64,000 nt of DNA from Cyanophora paradoxa (lineage: Eukaryota; Glaucocystophyceae; Cyanophorales; Cyanophoraceae). Below are positions 31,101 to 41,803 of the stretch, piece after piece. The stretch is taken from the NCBI GenBank assembly GCA_004431415.1, contig QPMI01000435.1, forward strand, positions 248,001-312,000, given 5' to 3'. Position numbers and translations under genes: made by a program. Below the pieces are notes generated by a model. It was not told the DNA's origin, made no database searches, and saw only the letters and a program-made list of their open reading frames with translations. Position 1 is the stretch's first letter; each line of letters begins with the position of its first letter.

Positions 31101-31984
31101 CCGCCCGCTGCAGGCCGCTGGCGACGAGAGCGAGCGGCGGGCGGCTACTTGGCAGCTTCGGCGGCCTCTCGCGTGGTGCGTCGGGGCCCGGTGATCGCGG
31201 AGCGGGGCCGGTGAGGGTGGGAGCCGCGTGCCTCTCGTTGTACGATGGGAGCGCCGGGGGCCGCGCCCCAGGAGCGCGCCCGCCGCCCCCGCTGACGCCG
31301 CCCCGCCCGCTGCAGGCCGCTGGCGACGTCGGCGCGCGGCGGGCGGCGACTCGGCAGCTTCGGCGGCCTCTCGCGTGGTGCGTCGGGGCCCGGGGATCGC
31401 GGAGCAGGGCCGGTGGGGGCGGGAGCCGCGTGCCTCTCGTTGTACGATGGGAGCGCCGGGGCCGCGCCCCAGGAGCGCGCCCGCCGCCCCGCTGACGCAG
31501 CCCTTGGCCTGCCCGCGGCAGGCCGCTGGCGACGTCGGCGCGCGGCGGGCGGCGACTCGGCAGCTTCGGCGGCCTCTCGCGTGGTGCGTCGGGGCCCGGG
31601 GATCGCGGAGCGGGGCCGGTGGGGGCGGGGGCCGCGCGCCTCTCGTTGTATGATGGGAGCGCCGGGGGCCGCGCCCCAGGAGCGCGCCCGCCGCCCCGCT
31701 GACGCAGCCCTTGGCCTGCCCGCAGCAGGCCGCTGCCGACGTCGGCGCGCGGCGGGCGGCGACTCGGCAGCTTCGGCGGCCTCTCGCGTGGTGCGTCGGG
31801 GCCCGGGGATTGCGGAGCGGGGCCGGTGAGGGCGGGGGCCGCGCGCCTCTCGTTGTACGATGGGAGCGCCGGGGGCCGCGCCCCAGGAGCGCGCCCGCCG
31901 CCGCCGCTGACGCCGCCCCGCCCGCTGCAGGCCGCTGGCGACGAGAGCGAGCGGCTGGCGGCGACTCGGCAGCTTCGGCGGCCT
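28196..31984 (+). repeat. Foldback left 202-bp array (about 19 units)
   Basis: Each unit carries the anchor TACGATGGGAGCGCC and CTGCAGGCCGCTGGCGA, at a period of about 202 bp. Because 202 is not a multiple of three and stop codons are absent from the GC-rich unit, long frames appear in several phases on both strands (up to 1,277 codons). These are compositional, not genes. Confidence 0.9.
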
Positions 31985-33785
31985 GTCCCTTTCGTCATAT
32001 ACCTCCTCGTCGTCGCCGCGCCCTATACCCACATCCCCCCCCCCCCTCCCGGCCCCGACGCGAGCCTGCTTTCATAGCATCGGCAGAAACATTGTTCAAT
32101 TATGTACAATCATGGAAATACACGCGCAGTAGTTTATTGAAGCCTTCTGCAGCTCTTCGAGGCGTCGCCCTCCCTCCCTACCCCGCCCCGGCCCGCCCGA
32201 CGCCTCCCGCTCGCCGACCGCGTCCTCCCGCTCGCCGATCGTCATTGAACGCTTATTAGCCTCGGGCGGCCCTTCTGCGGGAGCCAGCCTTACTGAAGCA
32301 GTGACTCCACTGAGCCCCTGCACCCCCCACCTGCGCCTTGGGCACCAGCGACGAGCCTGAGCCCCAGAGAGGCTATATGTGTGTCTAAATAACGATTCTT
32401 TGTCATATATGATGATGCTCAAGCGTTGGAATAAAGTGGCAGACAAGAGCTCTCTTGCCAGCCCAGAATGACTACGCAATGTGTGTGGTAGAGTCTAGCA
32501 TTCTGACCACCTCATGAGAGCACAGTTGTCTGCCACGTTTTCCAGGGAGCCCGCGGGCCGCTGTGGGCATCATATCCCATTATTGTTCATGTTATTGAAC
32601 GCTTATTAGCCTCGGGCGGCCCTTCTGCGGGAGCCAGCCTTACTGAGGCAGTGACTCCACTGAGCCCCTGAATCCCCCACCTGCGCCTTGGGCACCAGCG
32701 ACGGGCCTGAGCCCCAGAGAGGCTATATGTGTGTCTAAATAACGATTCTTTGTCATATATGATGATGCTCAAGCGTTGGAATAAAGTGGCAGACAAGAGC
32801 TCTCTTGCCAGCCCAGAATGACTAAGCAATGTGTGTGGTAGAGTCTAGCATTCTGACCACCTCATGAGAGCACAGTTGTCTGCCACGTTTTCCAGGGAGC
32901 CCGCGGGCCGCTGTGGGCATCATATCCCATTATTGTTCATGTTATTGAACGCTTATTAGCCTCGGGCGGCCCTTCTGCGGGAGCCAGCCTTACTGAGGCA
33001 GTGACTCCACTGAGCCCCTGCACCCCCCACCTGCGCCTTGGGCACCAGCGACGGGCCTGAGCCCCAGAGAGGCTATATGTGTGTCTAAATAACGATTCTT
33101 TGTCATATATGATGATGCTCAAGCGTTGGAATAAAGTGGCAGACAAGAGCTCTCTTGCCAGCCCAGAATGACTAAGCAATGTGTGTGGTAGAGTCTAGCA
33201 TTCTGACCACCTCATGAGAGCACAGTTGTCTGCCACGTTTTCCAGGGAGCCCGCGGGCCGCTGTGGGCATCATATCCCATTATTGTTCATGTTATTGAAC
33301 GCTTATTAGCCTCGGGCGGCCCACCGCCTCGAGGGCGGGCCGCCGCTGCACGTGGCCCAGTGGAGGCTGACGCTACGCTGGTGCGCCCCGCCGCTCGCGC
33401 CGCCCCGCCGACCCCCCTTCGAATTCCCCCCTCCTTGGGCACACATATGCATCAGCCTACAACGTTTTATTACGTCTCGCAAGCCTTCGAATCGCAAGCC
33501 TTCAGTCGCGCAAGGTGTGTTGGTTGGTGAGGTGGTGCGGAGCAGCAAGGCGTGCAGGGGCATCGATGGGCGGGGCGAGGCGGGGAGCCACGTGGATGCC
33601 TGGGACGGGGCGCGGTTTGCGCGGCTCCCAGAACCGCGCGGGCGGGTCTGCATGCATGCCTCGAGCTCGAAGGGCGCGACGAGTTGGGCAGCGGCATGAA
33701 CTACAGCTTCGATTCCACCGAGAGCACAAAAAACCGCACTCCTACAGCATACAACGCACACCGCCTGGGGGTGCGGCGTACAGCG
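31985..33785. other. Foldback central region
   Basis: This is the loop of the foldback element. It starts after the left array stops at 31984, contains C-rich sequence near 32035-32050, the 350-bp triplication and about 450 bp of unique GC-rich sequence (33324-33785) before the inverted array starts. No gene is recognised. Confidence 0.7.
32244..33323 (+). repeat. 350-bp tandem triplication
   Basis: Units start at 32244, 32594 and 32944 with ATTGAACGCTTATTAGCCTC and repeat at exactly 350 bp. A fourth partial copy (33294-33323) stops after 30 bp. The units are nearly identical. Each contains an 80-codon minus-strand frame, but it varies only with the repeat and lacks known motifs. Confidence 0.95.
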
Positions 33786-36236
33786 TACGTTGCACAATGA
33801 GGGGCGCGCGGCCCCCGCCCCCACCGGCCCCGCTCCGCAATCCCCGGGCCCCGACGCACCACGCGAGAGGCCGCCGAAGCTGCCGTGTCGCCGCCCGCCG
33901 CGCGCCGACGTCGCCAGCGGCCTGCAGCGGGCGGGGCAGCGTCAGCGGCGGCGGCGAGCGCGCTCCTGGGGAGCGGCCTCGGCATCCCATCATACAACGA
34001 GAGGCGCGCGGCCCCCGCCCCCACGGGTCCCGCTCCGCGATCCCCGGCCCCGACGCACCACGCGAGAGGCCGCCGAAGCTGCCAAGTCGCCGCCCGCCGC
34101 GCGCCGACGTCGCCAGCAGCCTGCAGCGGGCAGGCCTAGGGCTGCGTCAGCGGGGGCGGCGGGCGCGCTCCTGGGGCGCGGCCCCCGGCGCTCCCATCGT
34201 ACAACGAGAGGCGCGCGGCCCCGACCCCACCGGCCCCGCTCCGCGATCCCCGGGCCCCGACGCACCACGCGAGAGGCCGCCGAAGCTGCCGAGTCGCCGC
34301 CCGCCGCGCGCCGACGTCGCCAGCGGCCTGCAACGAGCGGGACGGCGTCAGCGGCGGCGGCGGCGGCGCGCTCCTGGAGCGCGGCCCCCGGCGCTCCCAT
34401 CGTACAACGAGAGGCACGCGGCTCCCACCCCCACCGGCCCTGCTCCGCGATCCCCGGGCCCCGACGCACCACGCGAGAGGCCGCCGAAGCTGCCGAATCG
34501 CCGCCCGCCACTCGCCCGAGTCGCCAGCGGCCTGCAGCGGGCGGGGCGGCGTCAGCGGCGGCGGCGGGCGCGCTCCTGGGGAGCGGCCTCGGCATCCCAT
34601 CATACAACGAGAGGCGCGCGGCCCCCGCCCCCACGGGTCCCGCTCCGCGATCCCCGGGCCCCGACGCACCACGCGAGAGGCCGCCGAAGCTCCCAAGTCG
34701 CCGCCCGCCGCGCGCCGACGTCGCCAGCAGCCTGCAGCGGGCAGGCCTAGGGCTGCGTCAGCGGGGGCGGCGGGCGCGCTCCTGGGGCGCGGCCCCCGGC
34801 GCTCCCATCGTACAACGAGAGGCGCGCGGCCCCCGACCCCACCGGCCCCGCTCCGCGATCCCCGGGCCCCGACGCACCACGCGAGAGGCCGCCGAAGCTG
34901 CCGAGTCGCCGCCCGCCGCGCGCCGACGTCGCCAGCGGCCTGCAGCGAGCGGGACGGCGTCAGCGGCGGCGGCGGCGGCGCGCTCCTGGAGCGCGGCCCC
35001 CGGCGCTCCCATCGTACAACGAGAGGCGCGCGGCTCCCGCCCCACCGGCCCCGCTCCGCGATCCCCGGGCCCCGACGCACCACGCAAGAGGCCGCCGAAG
35101 CTGCCGAGTCGCCGCCCGCCAATCGCCCGCGTCGCCAGCGGCCTGCAGCGGGCGGGGCGGCGTCAGCGGGGCGGCGGGCGCGCTCCTGGGGCGCGGCCCC
35201 CGGCGCTCCCATCATACAACGAGAGGCGCGCGGCCCCCGCCCCCACCGGCCCCGCTCCGCGATCCCCGGGCCCCGACGCACCACGCGAGAGGCCGCCGAA
35301 GCTGCCGAATCGCCGCCCGCCACTCGCCCGAGTCGCCAGCGGCCTGCAGCGGGCGGGGCAGCGTCAGCGGCGGCGGCGAGCGCGCTCCTGGGGAGCGGCC
35401 TCGGCATCCCATCATACAACGAGAGGCGCGCGGCCCCCGCCCCCACGGGTCCCGCTCCGCGATCCCCGGGCCCCGACGCACCACGCGAGAGGCCGCCGAA
35501 GCTGCCAAGTCGCCGCCCGCCGCGCGCCGACGTCGCCAGCAGCCTGCAGCGGGCAGGCCTAGGGCTGCGTCAGCGGGGCGGCGGGCGCGCTCCTGGGGCG
35601 CGGCCCCCGGCGCTCCCATCGTACAACGAGAGGCGCGCGGCCCCGACCCCACCGGCCCCGCTCCGCGATCCCCGGGCCCCGACGCACCACGCGAGAGGCC
35701 GCCGAAGCTGCCGAGTCGCCGCCCGCCGCGCGCCGACGTCGCCAGCGGCCTGCAGCGAGCGGGACGGCGTCAGCGGCGGCGGCGGCGGCGCGCTCCTGGA
35801 GCGCGGCCCCCGGCGCTCCCATCGTACAACGAGAAGCGCGCGGCTCCCGCCCCCACCGGCCCTGCTCCGCGATCCCCGGGCCCCGACGCACCACGCGAGA
35901 GGCCGCCGAAGCTGCCGAGTCGCCGCCCGCCGCGCCCCGACGTCGCCAGCGGCCTGCAGCGGGCGGGGCGGCGTCAGCGGCGGCGGCGGGCGCGCTCCTG
36001 GGGCGCGGCCCCCGGCGCTCCCATCGTACAACGAGAGGCGCGCGGCCCCGCCCCCACGGGTCCCGCTCCGCGATCCCCGGGCCCCGACGCACCACGCGAG
36101 AGGCCGCTGAAGCTGCCGAGTCGCCGCCCGCCGCGCCCCGACGTCGCCAGCGGCCTGCAGCGGGCAGGGCGGCGTCAGCGGGGGCGGCGAGCGCGCTCCT
36201 GGGGCGCGGCCCCCGGCGCTCCCATCGTACAACGAG
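33786..36236 (-). repeat. Foldback right 202-bp array (about 12 units)
   Basis: Inverted counterpart of 28196-31984; the anchor appears as GGCGCTCCCATCGTACAACG on the plus strand. A higher-order pattern is visible: groups of variant units (for example those with GGCATCCCATCATAC) recur every few units, suggesting block duplications. Confidence 0.9.
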
Positions 36237-37150
36237 AGGCGGAGCGGGGCGGCGGACCCCGCAGAGGCTAGCTCGGACCAAGCCCCGCGCGGCACGCGGC
36301 GAGGGCGGCCAGAGCGGCACCTGCGGCGGGGCAGGGGCGCGATCAAATCGGGGGGTCGCCGGGGCAGCGGCGCAGGATCGAGGCGGAGCGGGGCCGCAGA
36401 CCCCGCGGTGGATAGGTGGGAGCAAGCCCCGCGCGGCGCAGATGCGCGGGCGGCCGGAGCGGCACCTGCGGCGGGGCAGGGGCGCGATCAAATCGGGGGG
36501 TCGCCGGGGCAGCGGCGCAGGATCGAGGCGGAGCGGGGCGGCAGACCCCGTGGAGGCTAGCCGGGACCAAGCCGCGCGCGGCACGCGGCGAGGGCGGCCG
36601 GAGCGGCACCTGCGGCGGGGCAGGGGCGCGATCAAATCGGGGGGTCGCCGGGGCAGCGGCGCAGGATCGAGGCGGAGCGGGGCGGCGGACCAAGCGGTGG
36701 CTAGCTGGGACCAAGCCGCGCGCGGCGCAGATGCGCGGGCGGCCGGAGCGGCACCTGCGGCGGGGCAGGGGCGCGATCAAATCGGGGGGTCGCCGGGGCA
36801 GCGGCGCAGGATCGAGGCGGAGCGGGGCGGCGGACCAAGCGGTGGCTAGCTGGGACCAAGCCGCGCGCGGCGCAGATGCGCGGGCGGCCGGAGCGGCACC
36901 TGCGGCGGGGCAGGGGCGCGATCAAATCGGGGGGTCGCCGGGGCAGCGGCGCAGGATCGAGGCGGAGCGGGGCGGCGGACCCCGTGGTGGATAGGTGGGA
37001 GCAAGCCGCGCGCGGCACGCGGCGCGGGCGGCCGGAGCTGCACCTGCGGCGGGGCAGGGGCGGGATCAAATCGGGGGGTCGCCAGGGCGGCGGCGCAGGA
37101 TCGAGGCGGAGCGGGGCGGCGGACCAAGCGGTGGCTAGCTGGGACCAAGC
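36237..37150 (-). repeat. Foldback right 145-bp array (about 6 units)
   Basis: The anchor ATCAAATCGGGGGGTCGCC recurs about every 145 bp from 36343 to about 37065. It is the inverted counterpart of 27720-28195, with twice as many units. Confidence 0.85.
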
Positions 37151-38105
37151 CGCGCGCGGCGCAGATGCGCGGGCGGCCGGAGCTGCACCTGCGGCGAGCG
37201 CGGATCGCTTGCGCCGGCCCGGCGGCCGGGCGCGCGCGGCGTGCGGCCGCCGTACGCGGAAGAGAGGCCGCAGATCAGAGAGGAATGCCCATGCGGTCTC
37301 ATTTCGCGTGCACGGAAGAGACGGGCTGCGGGCAGGAGCTGAGGAGGCGACCTGCAGATTGGAGCCGGCTGGCGAGCGGGGCGCTCCCGCCCGTCGGGGA
37401 CGGCGCCGAGGCCTTCCGGCACAGCACGATGCGCACCCGTGGGCGCATTGGCGGTGCGCGGAGGCCGCGGGAAGCGACGCGACGCGAAGGACACGATCGC
37501 TGCCGCGCGTCGGCGTTGGCGGGAACGGCGGGGAGGCGGCGGAGCGGGCTTTGACGTACCTCGATCGTTTCGGATGCTGCTGGCATGCCGAGGACAGGCT
37601 GGGCACACGGTTCGCGGCTCGCGCGGCGCGCAGCGCCGCGCACGCGGGAGCTCGACTTCAGGCGCCACTTTGCGGATACGCCGTTTCGTCGCCCGCGAGC
37701 GATGCTACAGCTCTTTGGGCCCTTCGAAGCCACGATTTCGTGCCGACTGAGCAGCTGCGGCTGCTAGCAGCGAAGGTCCGCGGGCGGCCCGCGCGGCGCG
37801 GTACCCCTAGCAGGCACGCCGGCAGCCGGTCACGTGTCGCCGGGGCGCTCTATATATATCGAAAATTTAAAGACATTAAGCCTAAACTTTTATATAAGAA
37901 ACTGGAATTCGGAATTAAGGCTCCGAAAGCTTACGACATGATAAGATCCCATGACCTTAAGATGACGTCAAGTAAAGGCCGCTTCGACTCACATGCTCCT
38001 CCGTCACGTCCCGTATCTCTTCAGGATGCCTTTTCCATGTATAAGTCCCTTACCCCCCTAATAGCGGGTACATGTTCTCAAACCCAACCACCACTTCGGG
38101 GCCGG
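37150..38105 (-). repeat. Foldback right terminal arm
   Basis: Inverted copy of 26768-27720. The outer tip reads CTCAAACCCAACCACCAC followed by a diverged TTCGGGGCCGG, against CCGGCCTCAGA at the left tip. Confidence 0.85.
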
Positions 38106-38246
38106 GGGAGCGCGACCCCTCTGTTATTTCGACTAAGGGAGGGCCAGATTTTATAACCTGTTAATTAACGGGCTGTTAATTTTGTGTAACACGGTACTCC
38201 GATCCGACGACGTCCGACGGTCGACGTCGAAGTCTGGAACCGTACC

Positions 38247-38334
<88 letters not shown>

Positions 38335-39600
38335 CTTCAGAACCGCGGACACTTACTAAGTTAACTAACGCGGTACCAAATTAACGCGCCAAAAGTTTGT
38401 TGAAACGCGGTAATTTGGTGCCGCGGTAATTTGCTGGTGAGAAATCGCCCCATACAGTACCCCCTGCAATTACTGCCCCATACAAGCCGCAAATTTTTAA
38501 CCCCGCGTTAATTTGGTACCGCGGTATTTCGCTCAGAGGAGGGCCATTTTTGAAACCGCGTTAATTAACGACGCAGTAATTTAGTGCCCGACGGTAGTAC
38601 GTCCGACCGTCGGACGGTCGGAGTCGCGAACGGACTCGCGAGTCGATCGATATCCAATCATTTGAATGTTCACGATATCGAGATCGAGACTCGACTCACT
38701 CGAGAGTGACTCCACTGACTCGTCAGTGACTCGCGAGCCTCGGAGTCGCGACTCATGGTCGAAAACTTAGCTTGAAAATCGCGAGTCTGATCTACTGTAA
38801 TTCGGATAATATTTAAGACCCCAAATTAGTAATCCCGGGGTTTGGTCGGTTTAGTTGGCTGAAAATAATACAGAGTTGGCCGCGCGGAGCGCTTTAGTAG
38901 CGGCCTTTAGAAGGGGGTGGGCGCGGCGCGCGCTAGGGGGTCTAGATCTGTTGGAGGGTCCGGGAGCCCCCTCGCACTACAGCTAGCTTCTTCCGCGCAG
39001 CAACCACGGCTGCGCTACGTACCCCCCCTCGCACCTCAGGTTTAGTATACGATAAAACTTTAGTAGTCGTGCCTCAAAACTTTGGTACTGTAATTATAAA
39101 GACTTGCGGTATACTAAATGTTTCCTGTACGATAAAAACGTTGGTATATAATATTTTTCCCGACTTGCAGTATCATAGTATATCCAGAGTCGCGAGCTCG
39201 AGTGACCGTCGGACCCGGCAACATATATATTAATCGATATATTATAAATTATAATCGCCGGTCGTCCGGCGTCGCGCGCGGCCTGGCCGGGGCCGCCGGG
39301 CGGCCGCGCCGGGCGGCGGCCGCCGCGGGCGCCGGTGCCGTACTGCCACGGTCTAGTACTGGTATTATCAGTGGTGTATATAAGTGGGCCTTTGTGAAGC
39401 GTTGAGCTCTCGAGCTTGCCCCTTCGCTGTCAATGCATTGTTAACCCTCGGAGGTTGCATGAGTCACGCGTCGCGGAGGTTTGGGTGTTATATTGCGATC
39501 AGGTACACGCTGCACTAACAGGGGGGCTAGCACTAACCGACGCGGGGAGTAACAGCCGGTGTACCCCTCGGGGGGCCTCCCGGCCTCTAACGATGCTCAG
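38106..39600. other. Non-coding region between foldback and second viral element
   Basis: No gene is supported here. It contains an AT microsatellite (listed), GTCCGACCGTCGGAC-type words and a second copy of CCCCATACAAGCC (38470-38482), which also occurs left of the foldback (26703-26715). A GC-rich island lies at 39260-39340. The left boundary of the second viral element must fall in or near the end of this stretch but could not be fixed. Confidence 0.5.
38248..38331. repeat. (AT)n microsatellite, about 84 bp
   Basis: An uninterrupted TATATA run. It is simple repeat sequence and not coding. Confidence 0.95.
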
Positions 39601-39629
39601 GCTCTAACTGAATGCTGTACCCCCCGCTG

Positions 39630-39800
39630 TTACTGCCCGAACCTTCCGAACTTGCGTAATTCGGCCTCGCCCTGTACCCAGTGGCTGGTGTCGTCCATCC
39701 ATTCGCGTACCTCCCTCTGACGCTTGAGTGACTCACGCTGCTCGGGGGTAGGGGAGGGGGGCCTTCGAGGCGGGGTGGGGAAGGGGTACGGTGGCAAAAT
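39630..39800 (-). CDS. Small protein B1 (paralogue of B2), start unclear
   Basis: The minus-strand frame ending at TAA 39632-39630 encodes REWMDDTSHWVQGEAELRKF. It closely parallels IREWEEWSNDPKNWLPGEAE in the protein at 40401-40631. The N-terminal part is in another frame, so a single-base frameshift probably lies near 39740-39790. Function is unknown. The pairing with A1 repeats the A2-B2 gene order next door. Confidence 0.5.
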   Translation of the reverse strand: MLPPYPFPTPPRRPPSPTPEQRESLKRQREVREWMDDTSHWVQGEAELRKFGRFGQ

Positions 39801-40366
39801 TCAGCCACTCGGGGGTATGCCGAATTCGCCGTGAACGATCCTCTGCGGTGTGAAATACCGGTCGCTGCTCACGGCCAAGTGGAAGAACGCGCTCCTGAGC
39901 CCGGAGAGGAAGCGTGGTTGCATGAATGGCTGCTGGAGGGACTCGTCGCGCCAGGGGGCTACGAAATCAATGATACGCTGCTGTACCTGCGCGGGCAGGG
40001 CAAGGATCTGGCTCTTGCGGTTCGCAAAGGCCGTCCACAGCGCTTGCAGGTCGGCCCAATCGCCGTTCAGATCCCTGCGTTCGCGCCTCAGGTACGATCT
40101 CGGGTTCTCTGTCATACCCATCAAGCCCGCGGCCCTGATCATCTCCCTGTCCGGGAGCTCTCGCTCGTCGTGGAATTCGTCTCTAATCCAGCGCACAAGG
40201 TAGAGCACGCGCTCCATGAAGTTCTCCGCCGGCGAGCCGCCCCTGAGGACGTGCGCCTCCCCTCCAGCACTGCGTTCGCATCCTCCAAGTCCACGTTCCG
40301 CTGTCGAATCTCCCCGTCCAGGTCGCCGTTGTTGTACAGCACGTCGGACTCGCGTGTTCGCGCCAT
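39801..40366 (-). CDS. Protein A1 of a duplicated two-gene module (frameshifted)
   Basis: ATG 40366 opens MARTRESDVLYNNGDLDGEI; the rest reads in another frame from near 40262 (GGAGGGG run) to the stop at 39801. The C-terminal half (FANRKSQILALPAQVQQRII and FLSGLRSAFFHLAVSSDRYF) is homologous to A2 at 40648-41097. No known family is recognised. The LP..V..RI pattern vaguely resembles F-box-like helices, but this is weak. It shares its strand with B1. Confidence 0.6.
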
Positions 40367-40400
40367 GCTCGCGGCTCGGTGAGAATTTATACCTGTACCC

Positions 40401-40631
40401 CTACTCGCGGTCGGGGTACCTGTCGCCGGGCATCAGCCTCGCGCGCTTCCGCATCTCCGCCTCCCCGGGTAGCCAGTTCTTCGGGTCGTTGCTCCACTCC
40501 TCCCATTCGCGTATGTCCCGTCTGACGTCACGCGGGGCGGGGGCGTTTATCGGTGGGGCGGGCGGGGCTGGCAGGGCCTGGCGCGGGGGTTGAGGCCCCT
40601 GTTCCACGAGTACTCGGGGTACTCTTCCCAT
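40401..40631 (-). CDS. Small protein B2 (paralogue of B1)
   Basis: A 76-residue protein from ATG 40631. The N-terminus is proline-rich and low-complexity. The C-terminal 40 residues are polar and aromatic (IREWEEWSNDPKNWLPGEAE then MRKRARLMPGDRYPD), matching B1. Function is unknown. Confidence 0.6.
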   Translation of the reverse strand: MGRVPRVLVEQGPQPPRQALPAPPAPPINAPAPRDVRRDIREWEEWSNDPKNWLPGEAEMRKRARLMPGDRYPDRE

Positions 40632-40647
40632 CCCAGGGGTACCAGAT

Positions 40648-41097
40648 TCATCGGAATTGGCTCAACTTCGAATTGGGCTTTTTGACGTGATAATCATAGT
40701 TTGTGACATACGCCGTCACAGCCGAGCGCAAGCGCGAGAGGTCGCGCAAATTTACGTCGTCCCATTGCGAGTCCCTTGCCTTCGCGTACCACTCGAGGAT
40801 TTGCATGCGAATGTGGTCCGGGAGGGTCGAGAGTATGCTGAGCTTGGAGCCCAGGGCGAACCAGATGCGCTTGAACTCGTCGATAATCCTGCCCTCGTCG
40901 TGGCTCCGAACGTAAAGGGCCCCGCCAGAGTTGTAATGCGTGTCTAGCCACCCTGCCCGGGCCAGCTCTAGCACCGGCCAGGGTTGGCGCTGTCGATTCG
41001 GTCGCGAGGCCTGCTCTACCACCCAGCGTCTAAGGTCCTTGACCTGATCTATGAACTGTGCGATCACGTCCCTGGGCGCTTCCTCTGCATCCGACAT
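40648..41097 (-). CDS. Protein A2 of a duplicated two-gene module
   Basis: An intact protein of about 149 residues from ATG 41097 (MSDAEEAPRD). It is helical and charged, with RRWVVEQ, FKRIWFALGSKLSILSTLPD and LSRLRSAVTAYVTNYDYHV segments matching A1. The start lies downstream of an AATTTCTTG box in the divergent region shared with the YqaJ gene. The family is not recognised. Position beside replication genes suggests, but does not show, an early role. Confidence 0.65.
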   Translation of the reverse strand: MSDAEEAPRDVIAQFIDQVKDLRRWVVEQASRPNRQRQPWPVLELARAGWLDTHYNSGGALYVRSHDEGRIIDEFKRIWFALGSKLSILSTLPDHIRMQILEWYAKARDSQWDDVNLRDLSRLRSAVTAYVTNYDYHVKKPNSKLSQFR

Positions 41098-41147
41098 TTG
41101 CAATTGCACACATCAAGAAATTCTAAACGCTACTGCGAGGCTACGCT
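41098..41147. promoter_or_regulatory. Divergent promoter between A2 and YqaJ
   Basis: A 50-bp gap with AGAAATTCTAAAC (about 41116-41128). Read in either direction it gives the AATTTCT/ATTCTA type box found ahead of many genes of this element. Confidence 0.5.
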
Positions 41148-41803
41148 ATGCATACCGATACAAATTGCGAGACTTTGCAACAGGGGAGCGCAGCGTGGCA
41201 CGCGGCGCGCCGTGAAAAACTAACTGCATCTAATTTTGCGGCTGCGTGCGGCATAAACCCCTGGAAATCCAGGGCCCGCCTGTGGGCGGAGCTAAGCGGG
41301 ATAGCGGAGGAAAACAACTTTGACAACCCTGCCCTAACCTATGGGCATGACTATGAGCCCTCGCGGTCTCTCTCTACAAAACGTCGAACAACAACGTGGA
41401 CGTGCAACATACTGGATTGCACGAACATAAGGAACTGCCCTTCCTGGCGGGCAGCCCGGACGGGCTGATTGGAAGCGATCGTATACTTGAAATAAAATGC
41501 CCCTACAAACAAGAACTCTACGAAAAGGTCCCAACTTATTACATGCCCCAGCTCCAGGGCCTGCTGGACATAACGGGCCGCGAGTGGGCCGAACTTTTTT
41601 GCTTCACTCCTCTGCGCGTGCAAACGTGGTACGTCAGACGGGACGAGAGGTACATCGAGCTCATGCGGCGGTGCTTACATCTATTTTGGATGCACGTGAA
41701 GGCTGGAACTCCGCCCGAGCCCTACAGCGATCGAATGAAGTCAGAGAACCTCAGCGAGGAGCAGGCGGCGCTGCGCGAGTTTAAGTCGTACGCCCTCCTC
41801 TAG
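41148..41803 (+). CDS. YqaJ-type viral recombinase/exonuclease (one frameshift)
   Basis: A lambda-exonuclease-like nuclease that would resect DNA ends for recombination-dependent replication. The first frame (ATG 41148) has the motif QGSAAWHAARREKLTASNF, then YGHDYEP near 41342-41360. The second frame carries FLAGSPDGLIG (catalytic Asp) and ILEIKCPYK (catalytic Glu-x-Lys) and runs to TAG 41801-41803. One base is missing near CCC at 41358-41360; with it the family order is complete. Either the consensus has an error or the gene is newly inactivated. The stop codon touches the first 50-bp palindrome. Confidence 0.85.

Larger units (their letters stand above)
26768..38105. mobile_element. Giant foldback (inverted-repeat) element, 11.3 kb
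   Basis: The left end 26768 onward reads the same as the reverse complement from 38105 inward, almost without mismatch for hundreds of bases. Each arm has a terminal unique segment (about 950 bp), then an array of about 145-bp units, then an array of about 202-bp units. The arms face each other around a 1.8-kb centre. Copy numbers differ between arms (about 3 and 6 of the 145-bp unit; about 19 and 12 of the 202-bp unit). Foldback transposons such as Drosophila FB have this design of inverted arms built of tandem repeats. No transposase is seen, so it would be non-autonomous. Possible flanking CTCTGTTATT copies (26745-26754, 38119-38128) are not directly adjacent and do not prove a target duplication. 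Confidence 0.75.

Noticed and set aside
32587..33179. Repeated 80-codon minus-strand gene in the 350-bp units
   Set aside because: The frame exists only because the DNA unit is repeated. There is no start context, domain or promoter support.
26745..38128. CTCTGTTATT as the target duplication of the foldback
   Set aside because: The copies are 13-14 bp away from the arm tips on both sides, and the same word occurs again at 26563-26572. The evidence is insufficient.
27063..38156. Very long open frames (up to 1,277 codons) in the foldback arrays on both strands
   Set aside because: They follow the 145- and 202-bp repeats, exist in several phases at once, and consist of Arg/Pro/Ala/Gly-rich text with no domain. 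They reflect GC-rich repeats lacking stop codons.
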